Part shown: piece by piece, positions 8,836-18,341 of the stretch
Layout of the letters: each line of letters starts with the position of its first letter
Numbering within the stretch: the first letter of the stretch is position 1
Assembly: GCF_013391105.1 (NCBI RefSeq)
Contig: NZ_CP058335.1
Location: forward strand, 2,108,001 to 2,172,000
Length of the DNA stretch: 64,000 bases
Source of the DNA: Natronomonas salina
GTDB taxonomy: Archaea > Halobacteriota > Halobacteria > Halobacteriales > Haloarculaceae
Reading direction: 5' to 3'
The notes under the pieces: generated by a model
Seen by the model: only the letters and a program-made list of their open reading frames with translations
Told to the model about the DNA's origin: nothing
Databases searched by the model: none
Position numbers and translations under genes: made by a program

Positions 8836-10473
8836 ATGAGTGACCGGGCTTCCTCTACCGATTCTCGAGTAGAACTTCTAGCTGAACTTGAGGATCGCGA
8901 AGGGACCCTCCAACAGGTTTCAGACGTCATCGCCAATACCGACCAGCCGTTTATCGCACAGGTTGAAGAACTCTTAGCAGTCGTCCGGGAGGCCGTCGGC
9001 ACGGAATATGCGACATTCTCTTTTGTTGACGATACTACATATGTATTTGAGGCCCTGGACGCCCCAACGGACGTTGAATTGGAGGCCGGGACATCGGTTC
9101 CGCTCTCGGAGCTTCCGAACTGCAAGCACGTCATCGAAACCGAAGAAACGCTCGTCATCGAAGACGTCGAAGCAGATGCTCCAGAGTTAGCAGACTCAAC
9201 GTGGGGGATCGCGTGTTATCTTGGGACCCCCGTGTACGCTGACGACGGCGTCTATGGAACGTTCTGCTTTTACGGGATGAATCCCCGCGACGAGGAGTTC
9301 TCCGAATGGGACGTGACGGTCATCGAACTACTCAGTAACTGGCTGAGTGCCGAACTCGAACGGCGAGAACGCGAACAGTCGATCCGCGATGCGAAACTGC
9401 AGATGGAGGCAGCGGCCGAGGCCGGTGCCGTCGGCACGTGGGAGTGGAGTATCCCCGACGACGAGTTCGTTACAGGCCCGTCATTCGCCAAGAAGTTCGG
9501 AGTCGATCCTGACGCAGCACGCGAGGGTGTCTCACTGGAGCGGTTCGTCTCCTCCATCCATGAGGAAGACCGCGAACGGGTCGAACGAAAAATCGACGCG
9601 GCCGTCGAGTCGTGCGGAGAGTACGAGGCGGAGTACCGTGTCTGGAACGAAGCGGGCGAACGTCGGTGGGTCCTCGCTCGCGGCCATGTGGAGTGTGCCG
9701 ACGACGGGACCCCACGCACGTTCCCTGGGGCGCTGATCGACATCACCGAGCGGAAGAAGGATGAACAACTACTCAAGGCCCTGAATGACCGTCTCCGGGC
9801 GACGAACGAACGGCTCGAAAACTTCGCTCACGCAGCATCGCATGACCTCCAGGAACCGCTTCGGATGGTCTCCACGTACCTCCAGTTGCTCGAAACTCGC
9901 CATGGGGACGAGTTGAGCGAAGAGGCCCACGAATTCCTCGGATACGCGGTCGACGGCGCTGATCGAATGCGCGAGATGGTCGATAGCCTACTCGCTTATT
10001 CACGGGTGGAAGGGGCGGGATCGAGGTTCACAGCCGTCGATCTGAACGACGTGATAGCGGATGTCCAAACCGATCTCCAGCAGCTGATCGAGGAGAGTGA
10101 GGGTGAGGTCGTCGTCGAAGAGCTCCCATGTGTCGAAGGGGATGTCAACCAACTCCGACAAGTGTTCCAGAATCTCCTGGAGAACGCGATTCAATACAGT
10201 GGGGACGATCCACCACACGTCCACATTTCGGTTGAGGCCGAGAGGGAGTCGGAGGTAGTGGTATCGATCAGCGACGAAGGGATAGGGATTGATTCTGACG
10301 ACCAGGACCGTATCTTCGACGTGTTTGAACGGCTTCATCCACACGGGGAGCACCGTAGCACCGGCATCGGTCTCGCTCTCTGTGAACGAATTGTCGAGCG
10401 CCATGGTGGTGAGATATGGGTCGAATCCGAGCCTGGTGAAGGATCGACATTCTTCGTTTCTCTATCGACGTGA
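8836..10473 (+). CDS. GAF-PAS sensor histidine kinase
   Basis: The product is 545 aa and soluble. It has an N-terminal GAF domain (~30-175), a PAS/PAC domain (~190-305, ending PGALIDITERKKDEQ), a HisKA dimerisation domain with phospho-acceptor H336 in ASHDLQEPLRMV, and a HATPase_c domain. That domain carries the N-box NLLENAIQYSG, G1 DEGIGID and G2 TGIGLALCERIVERHGG. No response regulator is adjacent, as is common for haloarchaeal orphan kinases. The catalytic half is closely related to the kinase encoded convergently at 10825. Confidence 0.92.
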   Translation: MSDRASSTDSRVELLAELEDREGTLQQVSDVIANTDQPFIAQVEELLAVVREAVGTEYATFSFVDDTTYVFEALDAPTDVELEAGTSVPLSELPNCKHVIETEETLVIEDVEADAPELADSTWGIACYLGTPVYADDGVYGTFCFYGMNPRDEEFSEWDVTVIELLSNWLSAELERREREQSIRDAKLQMEAAAEAGAVGTWEWSIPDDEFVTGPSFAKKFGVDPDAAREGVSLERFVSSIHEEDRERVERKIDAAVESCGEYEAEYRVWNEAGERRWVLARGHVECADDGTPRTFPGALIDITERKKDEQLLKALNDRLRATNERLENFAHAASHDLQEPLRMVSTYLQLLETRHGDELSEEAHEFLGYAVDGADRMREMVDSLLAYSRVEGAGSRFTAVDLNDVIADVQTDLQQLIEESEGEVVVEELPCVEGDVNQLRQVFQNLLENAIQYSGDDPPHVHISVEAERESEVVVSISDEGIGIDSDDQDRIFDVFERLHPHGEHRSTGIGLALCERIVERHGGEIWVESEPGEGSTFFVSLST

Positions 10474-10824
10474 AGCCGCGTCATCGACACGATTACGACG
10501 CAGGTGGTCAGACGGGACTCCCGGAATCGATTCCACCCTAATCTGCCAGTACAGGCGTCAAATCAGCCACCCTCTCTGACCAAACCCATAAGCGTGAAGC
10601 AGAAATGCCGAACCCCCAGAATCGAGATCATGTCCATCGTCACCGAGAATGGCGTACAAAAAACGGAAACAAACGACTGTGAGCTCCCGCCTTTGAACAA
10701 GACTGACTGCAAGCCCGAAATCTCCGATAAGCGTTATCGCATGATACCCCATCGGTCAATCCATGATACTACTACAGGAACGATCGGTGAAGAATCAGAC
10801 TCGACATTCTAACGCACCCATCCT
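10474..10824. other. Gap between two convergent kinase genes
   Basis: A frame from 10630 to 10812 could give 60 aa (MSIVTENGVQKTETNDCELP), but its composition is unlike its neighbours and I do not call it. The first ~85 nt weakly resemble the 3' half of the dispersed repeat (around 10510-10555). Confidence 0.3.
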
Positions 10825-12393
10825 TCAACCGTCATCCGACAAATCACCAGCACCAGATTTTGACGCTACCTGAGAGACAGCTGGTAGTGAAAACGAAAAC
10901 GTTGCTCCTTCCCCAGGCTCGGAGTCCACATTGATAGTGCCACCATGCCGTTCGATGATCCGTTCACAGAGCGCTAATCCGATACCTGACCCCGAGTACT
11001 CACTTTCCGCGTGTAGACGCTGGAAGACCTCGAAGATCTTGTCCTGGTACTCTGGCTCGATACCGATTCCGTGATCCCGAACCGAGACCGTCCACATGTC
11101 GCCGCTTCGCTCGGTGTCAATGGAGATTCGAGGCCGGTCGTCTCCGCTGTACACAATCGCGTTGGTTATGAGGTTCTGGAAGACCTGGCGAAGTTGATGT
11201 TCGTCCCCGGCAACAGTCGGTAACTCTTCGACGGTGATCGCAGCGTCGCTCTCGCTGATTCGGACGTCAAGGTCGGATCGGACGTCGGCCACGACGTCGT
11301 TCAAATCGACCGGTTCAAACGCATTGCCACGCGTCTCGACGCGTGAATACTGGAGGAGACCGTCGATCATCGCGCCCATCCGGTCGGCGCCATCGACAGC
11401 GTATTCGAGGTACTCCCTGGTTTCGTCGGACAGTTCGTCATCGGCTCGGCGCTGGACCAATCGCAGATAACTCGAGACCATCCGGAGCGGCTCTTTCAAA
11501 TCATGTGATGCCGCATAGGCGAAGTGTTCGAGACGTTCATTCGAGGACTTGAGTCGCTCATTCGCCTGCTCGAGGGCGCGCTTGCGTTCATTGCGAGTGG
11601 TGACATCGCGGACGACGACGACGTAGTCTGGACCCTCTCCCGCCTGCTGTGGCAGGCGCGCGACAGTAGCTTCCGTTTCGATACGTTCGCCAGACGCGGT
11701 TTCGAGCGTTGCCTCGAACGTTCCCGCCTTTTCCGGGTTGGCCTGCGTTTCAGCTTCGAACTCAGCGGCCAAAGTTTCGATGTCTCCGCTAACGACGAGG
11801 GAGACGTTTGAGCCGAGGAGGGTCTGGCGGTCGTACCCGACGAGTTCTGTGTACGCGTCGTTGACGAGGGTGAACGTATCGTTGTGGTCGGCAACGAAGA
11901 TGCCGTCGTGGACGGTTTCGACGATGGTCTCGTAGCGTTCGAGCTCCCGGCTGTAGCGTTCGGCTTCCCGGCGTCGCTCCTCGGCGTTCAGCGCCCGTGT
12001 GTATGCCTTCGCGTTCTGGAAACCGATGCCAAGGCCGGCGAGGCTCGCGAGGCTGGTGAGGATGAGGATGTTCTCGATGACGTTGGTGAGACCGGCAATG
12101 CCCGCGACGAGAAGTAAGATAGCGAACATAGCGCCGATTGCGCCGAGACACCATCTGAGAATCGTGGGGAAGCTATCGGGGTGGATGTCGCTGCGGGGGA
12201 GCCAGTAGGCTGCTACGAGTAAGCCGAGGCCGGAGCCGCCGACGATGATTCCGACGACTTCGATGTTCGCGAGTGGCGGATTGCCAGGGACGAGGAGTGG
12301 CCAGCCGGCGGCGAGAGCGAGGTAGAGCCCACCGAGCGCGAATAGGAGGCGACGACCATTGAGTGCTGTCAGGCTTCCACCTACATTCCGCAT
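10825..12393 (-). CDS. Membrane PAS sensor histidine kinase
   Basis: The product is 522 aa. Four N-terminal membrane helices (~14-32, 43-65, 80-102, 105-125) precede a PAS domain (~145-270, ending YVVVVRDVTTRNERKR). HisKA follows with the H in AASHDLKEPLRMVSSYLRL, then HATPase_c with NLITNAIVYSGDD, DHGIGIEP and SGIGLALCERIIERHGG. The kinase core parallels the GAF-PAS kinase at 8836, which points to duplication or domain exchange. The ligand is unknown, and there is no cognate receiver gene nearby. Confidence 0.92.
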   Translation of the reverse strand: MRNVGGSLTALNGRRLLFALGGLYLALAAGWPLLVPGNPPLANIEVVGIIVGGSGLGLLVAAYWLPRSDIHPDSFPTILRWCLGAIGAMFAILLLVAGIAGLTNVIENILILTSLASLAGLGIGFQNAKAYTRALNAEERRREAERYSRELERYETIVETVHDGIFVADHNDTFTLVNDAYTELVGYDRQTLLGSNVSLVVSGDIETLAAEFEAETQANPEKAGTFEATLETASGERIETEATVARLPQQAGEGPDYVVVVRDVTTRNERKRALEQANERLKSSNERLEHFAYAASHDLKEPLRMVSSYLRLVQRRADDELSDETREYLEYAVDGADRMGAMIDGLLQYSRVETRGNAFEPVDLNDVVADVRSDLDVRISESDAAITVEELPTVAGDEHQLRQVFQNLITNAIVYSGDDRPRISIDTERSGDMWTVSVRDHGIGIEPEYQDKIFEVFQRLHAESEYSGSGIGLALCERIIERHGGTINVDSEPGEGATFSFSLPAVSQVASKSGAGDLSDDG

Positions 12394-12586
12394 TGTCCCC
12401 GCTGATGGGACGGAATCGCTTACCTATTACGGTACCCGACTAGCTCAAAAGTAAGTGCAGATACTAGGCTAATTTCATGCAGATGACTAAGGGTTCTGAG
12501 GGCAGAGGCAGCTACGAAATAACACGTACCGCCGAACCGATGTCCGGCGCCAGCTAACAGTCTCTGTCAACGACACCCCACTTCAA

Positions 12587-12880
12587 TTACCGATTCTCTT
12601 CGAGTATCTGCTGCACTTCGTCCTTGATTTACGCACGTAGATCTGCTTCTGACCGCTGCTCATTATTCCGTAGCCGAACCAACTTATCATCAATCGCCTC
12701 GACACGCTCCTCGAGTGTCTTCACCGTTGACTCCACATCCACATCCCCTAATCCCCTGGAGAACCCTCTCGATTGGCGCTTATCCCTCAGCAGGTCGAGC
12801 TCTGAGCCCCAGTGCCGCTGGATCGTGGGCTCCCACACGGCCGGGTTTCGGAGGGAGATTTTATCTGGCGTTCGGTCGAA
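12587..12880 (-). pseudogene. Truncated, frameshifted coiled-coil protein remnant
   Basis: On the minus strand the frame reads WEPTIQRHWGSELDLLRDKR, then a coiled coil (VESTVKTLEERVEAIDDKLV) up to a stop at 12629. Reading resumes in another frame as KDEVQQILEENR with a TAA stop at 12587. The 5' end runs into the promoter of the SHOCT gene at 12889 with no plausible start. It looks like the tail of a gene cut when the copper module was joined here. The family is not recognised. Confidence 0.4.
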
Positions 12881-12881
12881 C
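12858..12881 (+). promoter_or_regulatory. TATA box and palindromic operator of SHOCT gene
   Basis: TATA-like ATTTTATC at 12858-12865 lies ~28 nt before the ATG at 12889. It is followed by the inverted repeat GTTCGGTCGAAC (12870-12881), which sits between TATA box and start. That is a suitable place for a metal-responsive repressor. Confidence 0.45.
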
Positions 12882-12888
12882 TTGACCC

Positions 12889-13242
12889 ATGGCCACGGAG
12901 AACGATCTGGTACGGATTTTGCTGGTCGTGGTCGCCGTCGTCGTGCTCCTCCCATTCCTGATGATGGCACTCATGATGCCGATGATGGGGGTCTGGGGCT
13001 GGGGGCACATGGCCGACAGCGGCATGTGGGGGAACGCAGACGGGACGTGGATGTGGATTCTGATGTGGGTGGTGATGCTCGCCGTCATCGGGGGCGTCGG
13101 CTACCTCATCTACCGGCTGGTACGCCGGTCGGCCAAGGACGTCTCCGACCCTGCCATTGAGGAACTCCGAGCAGCGTACGCTCGCGGCGACCTCTCAGAC
13201 GACGAATTCGAGAGCCGGCGGGAGAGATTGAAGCGAGACTGA
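12889..13242 (+). CDS. Met/Trp-rich membrane protein with SHOCT domain
   Basis: The product is 117 aa. Helix 1 (~8-34) ends in LMMALMMPMMGVWGWGHM. A Met/Trp/Gly-rich loop (GHMADSGMWGNADGTWMW) leads to helix 2 (~55-77). The C-terminal SHOCT motif is DPAIEELRAAYARGDLSDDEF. The Met- and His-rich extracellular side suggests soft-metal (Cu+) contact. It is convergent with the copper ATPase at 13264 and paralogous to the protein at 53926, which sits beside a different metal permease. Confidence 0.85.
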   Translation: MATENDLVRILLVVVAVVVLLPFLMMALMMPMMGVWGWGHMADSGMWGNADGTWMWILMWVVMLAVIGGVGYLIYRLVRRSAKDVSDPAIEELRAAYARGDLSDDEFESRRERLKRD

Positions 13243-13263
13243 GACCCCTCGTTTCGAACGAAA

Positions 13264-15492
13264 TCAGCCGGTCGGCGACGTATCGCGCGGCGGTGACACC
13301 TCCGGGAGACTCGGGATGTCCAGGTCGACCCGTCGCAGGAACTGTGCGTTAATCGCAACGATGACCGTACTCAGCGACATGAGCAACGCCCCAACGGCCG
13401 GAGAGAGGAGGATCCCCCACGGCGCGAGGACGCCCGCGGCCAGCGGGATGGCAAAGATGTTGTAGCCGGCCGCCCACACGAGGTTCTCCTTCATCTTCCG
13501 GTAACTCGCCTGGCTCAGTTTCACTAACCGGGCGACGTCCATCGGGTTGTTCTGGACGAGAATGATGCCCGCCGACTGGACGGCGACATCCGTCCCGCTG
13601 CCGATCGCGATGCCGACATCGGCCCGTGTGAGCGCCGGTGCATCGTTGACACCGTCGCCGACCATCGCCACCAGCTTCCCCTGGTCCTGCAGTTCCTGTA
13701 CTTTCTTGTCCTTGTCCTCGGGCAGGACCTCCGCGAACACGGTGTCGATACCGAGGTCCTCGGCGACAGCCTCGGCGACGTCCGCCGAGTCGCCAGTCAG
13801 CATCGCCACCTCGATGTCTAACTCGTGTAGTGCCTCGACGACCCGGTAACTCTCCTCGCGGACGACGTCGGCCATGGCGAACGCCGCAACTGGCTCGCCT
13901 TCACGGACGAGATAGACGACCGTCTGGGCGTTCGCACCCGCCTTGTTTGCGAATGTCTGTAGGTTAGAGGGAACGTCACGATCGAGTTGTGTCAGGAGGT
14001 TTGGCCCGCCGACGTGGACGGTTTCGCCGCGAACGGTCGCCCGCACGCCGCGGCCCTTCAGCGCCTCGAAGCCCATCGCATCGGGCGCCGTAACCCCGCG
14101 CTCGTGGGCCGCCTCCCGGATGGCGCGGGCGATCATGTGCTCGGAGTCGCCTTCGACGGCGGCGGCGAGTTCGAGCGCCTCCGTCTCTTCGATGCCGTCG
14201 GTCGTCTCGATGCCGACGACGCCGTGTTCGCCCTCGGTGAGCGTCCCAGTCTTATCGAAGATGACCGTGTCGAGTTCCCGCGCCCGTTCCATGGCGATGC
14301 GGTCCCGGATGAGCATCCCGTTGCGCGCGGCAAGCGACGTGTTGATGGCGACGACTAGCGGAACCGCCAACCCGAGCGCGTGGGGACAAGCGATGACCAA
14401 TACCGTGACGACGCGCTCGATGACTTCGGCGTTGAACTGTACCGCGACGGTCCAGGCGACGGCAGTCACGACTGCTGCGGCCAGCGCGACGTAGAAGAGC
14501 CAGCCCGCCGCTCGGTCGGCGAGCATCTGCGTTTTAGACTTGCTCTGCTGGGCCTCTTCCACCAGTCGCATGATGCCGGCCAACGCCGTGTCCTCGCCAG
14601 TCGCATCGATCCGCACCCGGAGACTCCCGTCGCCGTTGACGGTGCCGCCGATCACCTCGTCGCCGGGCTCCTTCGAGACTGGCATGGACTCGCCGGTGAT
14701 CATCGCCTCGCTGACGTCGGAGTCACCCTCCTCGACGACCCCGTCCGCCGGCACGCTCCCGCCGGGACGGACGAGCACGAGGTCACCCTCCGTCAGTTTG
14801 TGTACGGGGACCTCCTCGGTCTCGCCGTCGTCAGTGACGCGCTCGGCGGTGTCGGGCATCAGCTTCGCCAGCTCGTCGAGCGCACTGGAGGCCCGCCGGA
14901 CCGACCGCATCTCGATCCAGTGGCCCAGCAGCATGATGTCGATCAGTGTCACCAGCTCCCAGAAGAAGGCCGACTGCGTCGGGAACGCAACGCTCGCCAG
15001 GCTGTAGACGAATGCGACGGTGATAGCCATTGAGATGAGGGTCATCATGCCCGGCGAACGGTCCTTCAACTCGGGGACGGCCATCCGGAGGAACGGGACG
15101 CCACCGTATGCGAAGACTATCACCGCAAAGACGGGACTGATCCATTCGCTCCCGGGGAACGCCGGGACCGAGAACCCCAGCCACGCTTGCAGAGTCTCGC
15201 TGTAGAGGAGGACAGGAATCGACAGCAGTGTCGAGACGAAGAAGCGTCGGCGGAACATCTCCTCGTGGCCGGCGTGCATCCCGCCGTGGTCTCCGTGGGT
15301 GTCCCCGTGGCCGCCGTGACCCTCGTGGTCATGTTTGGCCTCCACCTCCCGACGCGCGTGGCGCGGTTCGGCCTCGTCCTCGATCAGCGACTGTTCCGTC
15401 CGTGGTTCCTCGGAGGTCTCACCCTCCTCGGCGGCGTCGCTACTTACACCCTGCTCATGGTCGTCGCGCGAACCTTGTTCCCTGTCGCCCAT
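13264..15492 (-). CDS. copB: CopB-type heavy-metal P-type ATPase
   Basis: The product is 742 aa (a GTG one codon upstream is possible). The N-terminus is His-rich ([20 protein letters not shown]), as in CopB proteins, and carries no CxxC heavy-metal domain. Eight membrane helices are expected. The metal site is C369-P370-H371 (ACPHALGL), the P1B-3 signature for Cu+/Cu2+ (or Ag+) efflux. The phosphorylated D413 lies in [13 protein letters not shown] marks the actuator domain, and [12 protein letters not shown] is the hinge. The ATPase should export copper across the plasma membrane. Confidence 0.93.
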   Translation of the reverse strand: MGDREQGSRDDHEQGVSSDAAEEGETSEEPRTEQSLIEDEAEPRHARREVEAKHDHEGHGGHGDTHGDHGGMHAGHEEMFRRRFFVSTLLSIPVLLYSETLQAWLGFSVPAFPGSEWISPVFAVIVFAYGGVPFLRMAVPELKDRSPGMMTLISMAITVAFVYSLASVAFPTQSAFFWELVTLIDIMLLGHWIEMRSVRRASSALDELAKLMPDTAERVTDDGETEEVPVHKLTEGDLVLVRPGGSVPADGVVEEGDSDVSEAMITGESMPVSKEPGDEVIGGTVNGDGSLRVRIDATGEDTALAGIMRLVEEAQQSKSKTQMLADRAAGWLFYVALAAAVVTAVAWTVAVQFNAEVIERVVTVLVIACPHALGLAVPLVVAINTSLAARNGMLIRDRIAMERARELDTVIFDKTGTLTEGEHGVVGIETTDGIEETEALELAAAVEGDSEHMIARAIREAAHERGVTAPDAMGFEALKGRGVRATVRGETVHVGGPNLLTQLDRDVPSNLQTFANKAGANAQTVVYLVREGEPVAAFAMADVVREESYRVVEALHELDIEVAMLTGDSADVAEAVAEDLGIDTVFAEVLPEDKDKKVQELQDQGKLVAMVGDGVNDAPALTRADVGIAIGSGTDVAVQSAGIILVQNNPMDVARLVKLSQASYRKMKENLVWAAGYNIFAIPLAAGVLAPWGILLSPAVGALLMSLSTVIVAINAQFLRRVDLDIPSLPEVSPPRDTSPTG

Positions 15493-15876
15493 CACGCGTT
15501 CGTTTGCTCCGTGCCCCCTTGAACCGAAGGGTTGGAGGGTGCCCCGGTCCGTGCCGAACGACTACGAGACGGTGATCGCGATTGCCACGCCATAACGGCC
15601 GTTCTTCGCCGTTGAGCTATTAAGGGGGATAGTTCTCGTGGGTCGCTCGTCAGTCTCGTCGTCCCCATCGACTTCGACGTCCAGTACTCTATGCGTACAG
15701 AGAGCTTCACTCCGTCGACCGGGAGGTGCCATGACGGCACTCTGAAAGCTGCAGAGAGCCGTGGGAGTCCACGGCTGATGCGGGGGTAGCGGTCCACCTG
15801 CTAACGAATCCGTGGTCATCGGATCGTCACAGGACAGCCCTCAATTTATAACCCACCGAGCCGTTAGCTTGGACCT
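15493..15876. other. Divergent intergenic region copB/doxX
   Basis: No convincing gene. It separates two divergent genes and contains the doxX TATA box (15845-15850). I could not pick a clear TATA for copB. Confidence 0.4.
15843..15852 (+). promoter_or_regulatory. TATA box of doxX gene (leaderless)
   Basis: ATTTATAACC is centred ~29 nt before the ATG at 15877, the archaeal spacing expected for a leaderless transcript. Confidence 0.55.
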
Positions 15877-16437
15877 ATGTCAGAGACAAACGCACACGAC
15901 ACGACGTTCCAGTCAACACTCGCGGGCGTAACCGTCGAGGGTCGCGCCCACCCGCTGAGTGCCTGGTTCGTGCTCGCGTTGCGCCTCGTCATCGGGTTCG
16001 CGTTCTTATACTCGGGCGCGGAGAAGGTCCTCGTCGGATTCGACGCGCAGGGGTACCTCCTGAACGTCGCCGCCCAGAACGGCAACCCACTCGAGGAGAT
16101 GTTCCTCTGGATGGGCCAGACCGATTGGTTCGTCGCGTTCGTCAACATCGCCGTCCCGTGGGGCGAAGTGGCCATCGGCCTCGGCCTCATGGTCGGACTG
16201 TTGACGCGGTTGGCCGCGTTCTTCGGCGCGCTCATGATGCTGTTGTTCTACTTCGGGAACTGGGACATGGCCCACGGCCCCATCAACGCCGACTTCATGT
16301 ACATGCTCGTGTTCCTGTCGGTCGCTGCCTTCGGTGCCGGCCGCATCCTCGGGCTTGATCAGTACGTTGAGCAGTACGAGGTCGACGGCCAGCCACTGAT
16401 TGAGAAGTATCCTCGGCTCGAGTACGTCCTCGGCTGA
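15877..16437 (+). CDS. DoxX-family membrane protein
   Basis: The product is 186 aa. Four membrane helices follow a short hydrophilic N-terminus (LSAWFVLALRLVIGFAFLYSGAEKV is helix 1). The family marks LR--iG--FLYSGAEK and PWGEVAIGLGLMVGLLTRLAAFFGA identify the DoxX/DoxD group. DoxD is a subunit of the archaeal thiosulfate:quinone oxidoreductase; other DoxX proteins join redox complexes. A second copy lies at 22412, so two DoxX genes bracket the usp and fixABCX genes. Confidence 0.88.
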   Translation: MSETNAHDTTFQSTLAGVTVEGRAHPLSAWFVLALRLVIGFAFLYSGAEKVLVGFDAQGYLLNVAAQNGNPLEEMFLWMGQTDWFVAFVNIAVPWGEVAIGLGLMVGLLTRLAAFFGALMMLLFYFGNWDMAHGPINADFMYMLVFLSVAAFGAGRILGLDQYVEQYEVDGQPLIEKYPRLEYVLG

Positions 16438-16612
16438 CAATCGACGAACTCGTCTGATACCACGTCGAATCGTTGAATGTTCAGAAATTCGTTTCCAGGG
16501 AGAATAGGACAGCATGTCGCCTCTGCGCCCCGGACTGCACGTGCCCACCTCGCGTCGGCGTCCCACCCGTGGTGGACACAGGGTGAGATAATCGCTCTTT
16601 CGGACCCGTGAG

Positions 16613-17074
16613 CTATTTTTTCTCGCGTGCGTCGACGACCAGTACTGGGACGTCGGTCCCGCGGAGGACCCGCTCGGTAACACTTCCGAGCAATGCTCGC
16701 CGGACGCCCGAGCGGCCATGGCTGCCCATCACCACCAAATCGATACCGTGGCCTTCGGCGTACTGCGCGACCATCTCATGAGGCCGCCCCGCCGAGACGT
16801 GCTCGACAACATCCAGGCCACGCTCGCTAGCGCGCTCGGCGACATAGCCGGTCGCCTCCTCGGCCTTAGCTTTCACCTCCTCCATCTCATCGAACCGGCC
16901 CTGCTCGATGCGGTCCAGCTGTTCGCCCCCGAGCGTCAGGCTCAGCGAATCGGTGTCGACGACGAACAGGGCGTGTACCTCCGCACCGTACCGCTCGGCG
17001 AGATCGAGTGCCTGGTCGATGGCTGTTTCCGCGACGTCGCTGCCGTCCGTGGGAATAAGTATTCGTTCGTACAT
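16613..17074 (-). CDS. Universal stress protein (single Usp domain)
   Basis: The 153-aa product starts MYERILIPTDGSDVAETAID. It is a Usp fold with the ATP-binding loop VVMGSHGRSGVRRALLGSVTERV (G-x2-G-x9-G-S). A longer in-frame start would add 34 unrelated residues. Usp proteins bind ATP and modulate survival under stress or low oxygen. It is transcribed leftward, divergent from the Usp gene at 17581, with an inverted repeat in its promoter. Confidence 0.93.
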   Translation of the reverse strand: MYERILIPTDGSDVAETAIDQALDLAERYGAEVHALFVVDTDSLSLTLGGEQLDRIEQGRFDEMEEVKAKAEEATGYVAERASERGLDVVEHVSAGRPHEMVAQYAEGHGIDLVVMGSHGRSGVRRALLGSVTERVLRGTDVPVLVVDAREKK

Positions 17075-17133
17075 TATTAGTGCTCCTTGAGGTTCATGAC
17101 GGCGTTCGCGTTGGCGGTCAGCCACGTTGTGGA

Positions 17134-17180
17134 GTCCTCTCGATCGTCCGCACCGAGAGGACGAACGGGTACTCATAAAG
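17134..17180 (-). promoter_or_regulatory. Promoter with 9-bp inverted-repeat operator of usp gene
   Basis: Arms GTCCTCTCG (17134-17142) and CGAGAGGAC (17154-17162) are perfectly complementary around an 11-nt spacer. On the minus strand a TATA-like CTTTATGAG (17172-17180) lies just upstream, so the expected transcription start falls in the repeat. This layout suits a repressor site or a 5'-end hairpin. Confidence 0.5.
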
Positions 17181-17550
17181 GGACTCCTTCCGATGTCCCA
17201 GTGCCTCGAGTCCGTGAAGTCCCCACGTTGAACTCCACCTCACTACGAACGTATCCGTCAATGTCCTCAACCGGCGATTCGATATGGGTCCGCATATAAC
17301 AACTAATCAAATCTCAGCATATGGGAATTGAACGCAGCCGCTCGTGGAACTTGATGCAGTCCCCACCGTTCGAGATACAGGATCGGAGAATCACGATACC
17401 TTCACCTCGTCGTCAGCAGCGCCAATCAGGTCGACCCGATTGCGGATGAACGGGTCACCGGATCTGAACCTGAGTACGAGCCAAGCTTCGATTGGATGCC
17501 GAGATCGACCCCACGAGAGAATTCCCGGATTCTGGGATTCGGCTAGCCTC

Positions 17551-17557
17551 TATTTTT
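17551..17557 (+). promoter_or_regulatory. TATA box of usp gene (leaderless)
   Basis: TATTTTT is centred ~27 nt before the ATG at 17581. Confidence 0.5.
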
Positions 17558-17580
17558 CGTCCCCCGTCCTTAATTCGAAT

Positions 17581-18231
17581 ATGCACGAACGCATACTGGT
17601 CCCGACCGACGGGAGTAAAGGTACCGCCCACGTTGCGATGCAGGCGCTGGACCTCGGTGAACAGTATGGGGCGACGGTCCACTTCCTCTATGTAGTGGAC
17701 TCGAACGCCGGTGCGGTGCTGGCAGACGCATCGGGGACAGAAGCGAAACTTCGGGAAGTCGGCGAGCGGGCAGTCGCGACCCTCGAAGAGCTGGCCGAGG
17801 CCTACGATGTCGCGACGGTCTCCGAGATACGGGCGGGCGACCCTGCAGAGGAAATCCTCGCGTACGGGGACGACGTTGACGCCGACCTCGTCGTCATGGG
17901 GACGCATGGCCGGTCGGGCATCGAGCGACGGCTCATCGGTAGCGTCGCCGAGCGCGTCGTTCGCCACTCGGAACAACCCGTGATGACCGTCCGGCTCTCG
18001 GAAACCGACCGGACGGTGACTAACGAGTCCCAAGCCATCGACATCGTTGACGAGGCGCTCCGTGAGGCCGGATACCGCGACATCGACGTGGCCGGCGCCG
18101 ATCAGCAGCGCCATGTCTGGGTTGTCGAAGCTACGGCTGACGGGTCCGCCTACAACGTGTATGTCGACCCTGTCACCCAGCGGACTAGCGTCGTCCGCCG
18201 GTCAGACGAACGGGTGCTCCCCGAGAACTAG
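17581..18231 (+). CDS. Universal stress protein with C-terminal extension
   Basis: The product is 216 aa from the ATG at [20 protein letters not shown]. The Usp domain (~1-140) has an intact ATP loop [25 protein letters not shown] ~70-aa extension follows (residues ~147-216; SQAIDIVDEALREAGYRDID, HVWVVEATADGSAYNVYVDP) with a beta-rich pattern like small PepSY-type modules. It may bind a regulator or redox partner. FixABCX begins 110 nt downstream, so co-transcription is possible. Confidence 0.9.
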   Translation: MHERILVPTDGSKGTAHVAMQALDLGEQYGATVHFLYVVDSNAGAVLADASGTEAKLREVGERAVATLEELAEAYDVATVSEIRAGDPAEEILAYGDDVDADLVVMGTHGRSGIERRLIGSVAERVVRHSEQPVMTVRLSETDRTVTNESQAIDIVDEALREAGYRDIDVAGADQQRHVWVVEATADGSAYNVYVDPVTQRTSVVRRSDERVLPEN

Positions 18232-18341
18232 GAGCGCTTTTGATAAAAGTGGACCCGTCTTTCTCGACGGCTGGGATAGAGGGTTCTGGGTTATCCAGAC
18301 AGTGGACGAAGATGGAAACGGGGGAGGGGTAGGCCAATACC

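Larger units (their letters stand above)
17075..17580. other. Divergent promoter region between two usp genes
   Basis: 506 nt with no supported gene. It contains a 9-bp inverted repeat (17134-17162) and a minus-strand TATA (17172-17180) toward 17074, and a plus-strand TATA (17551-17557) toward 17581. Confidence 0.5.

Noticed and set aside
10504-10812. A ~100-codon plus-strand frame between the two kinases
   Set aside because: Composition is basic and Ser/Thr-rich, unlike haloarchaeal proteins; only a 60-aa part could be real and it has no visible motif.
15562-15819. 85-codon minus-strand frame upstream of doxX
   Set aside because: Contains the divergent promoter region and a Pro/Thr-rich product; no family features.
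18237-18249. CTTTT-GAT-AAAAG palindrome between usp and fixA as an operator
   Set aside because: Arms are only 5 bp and A/T only, and the element may simply be a TATA-like or terminator tract; not strong enough to call.
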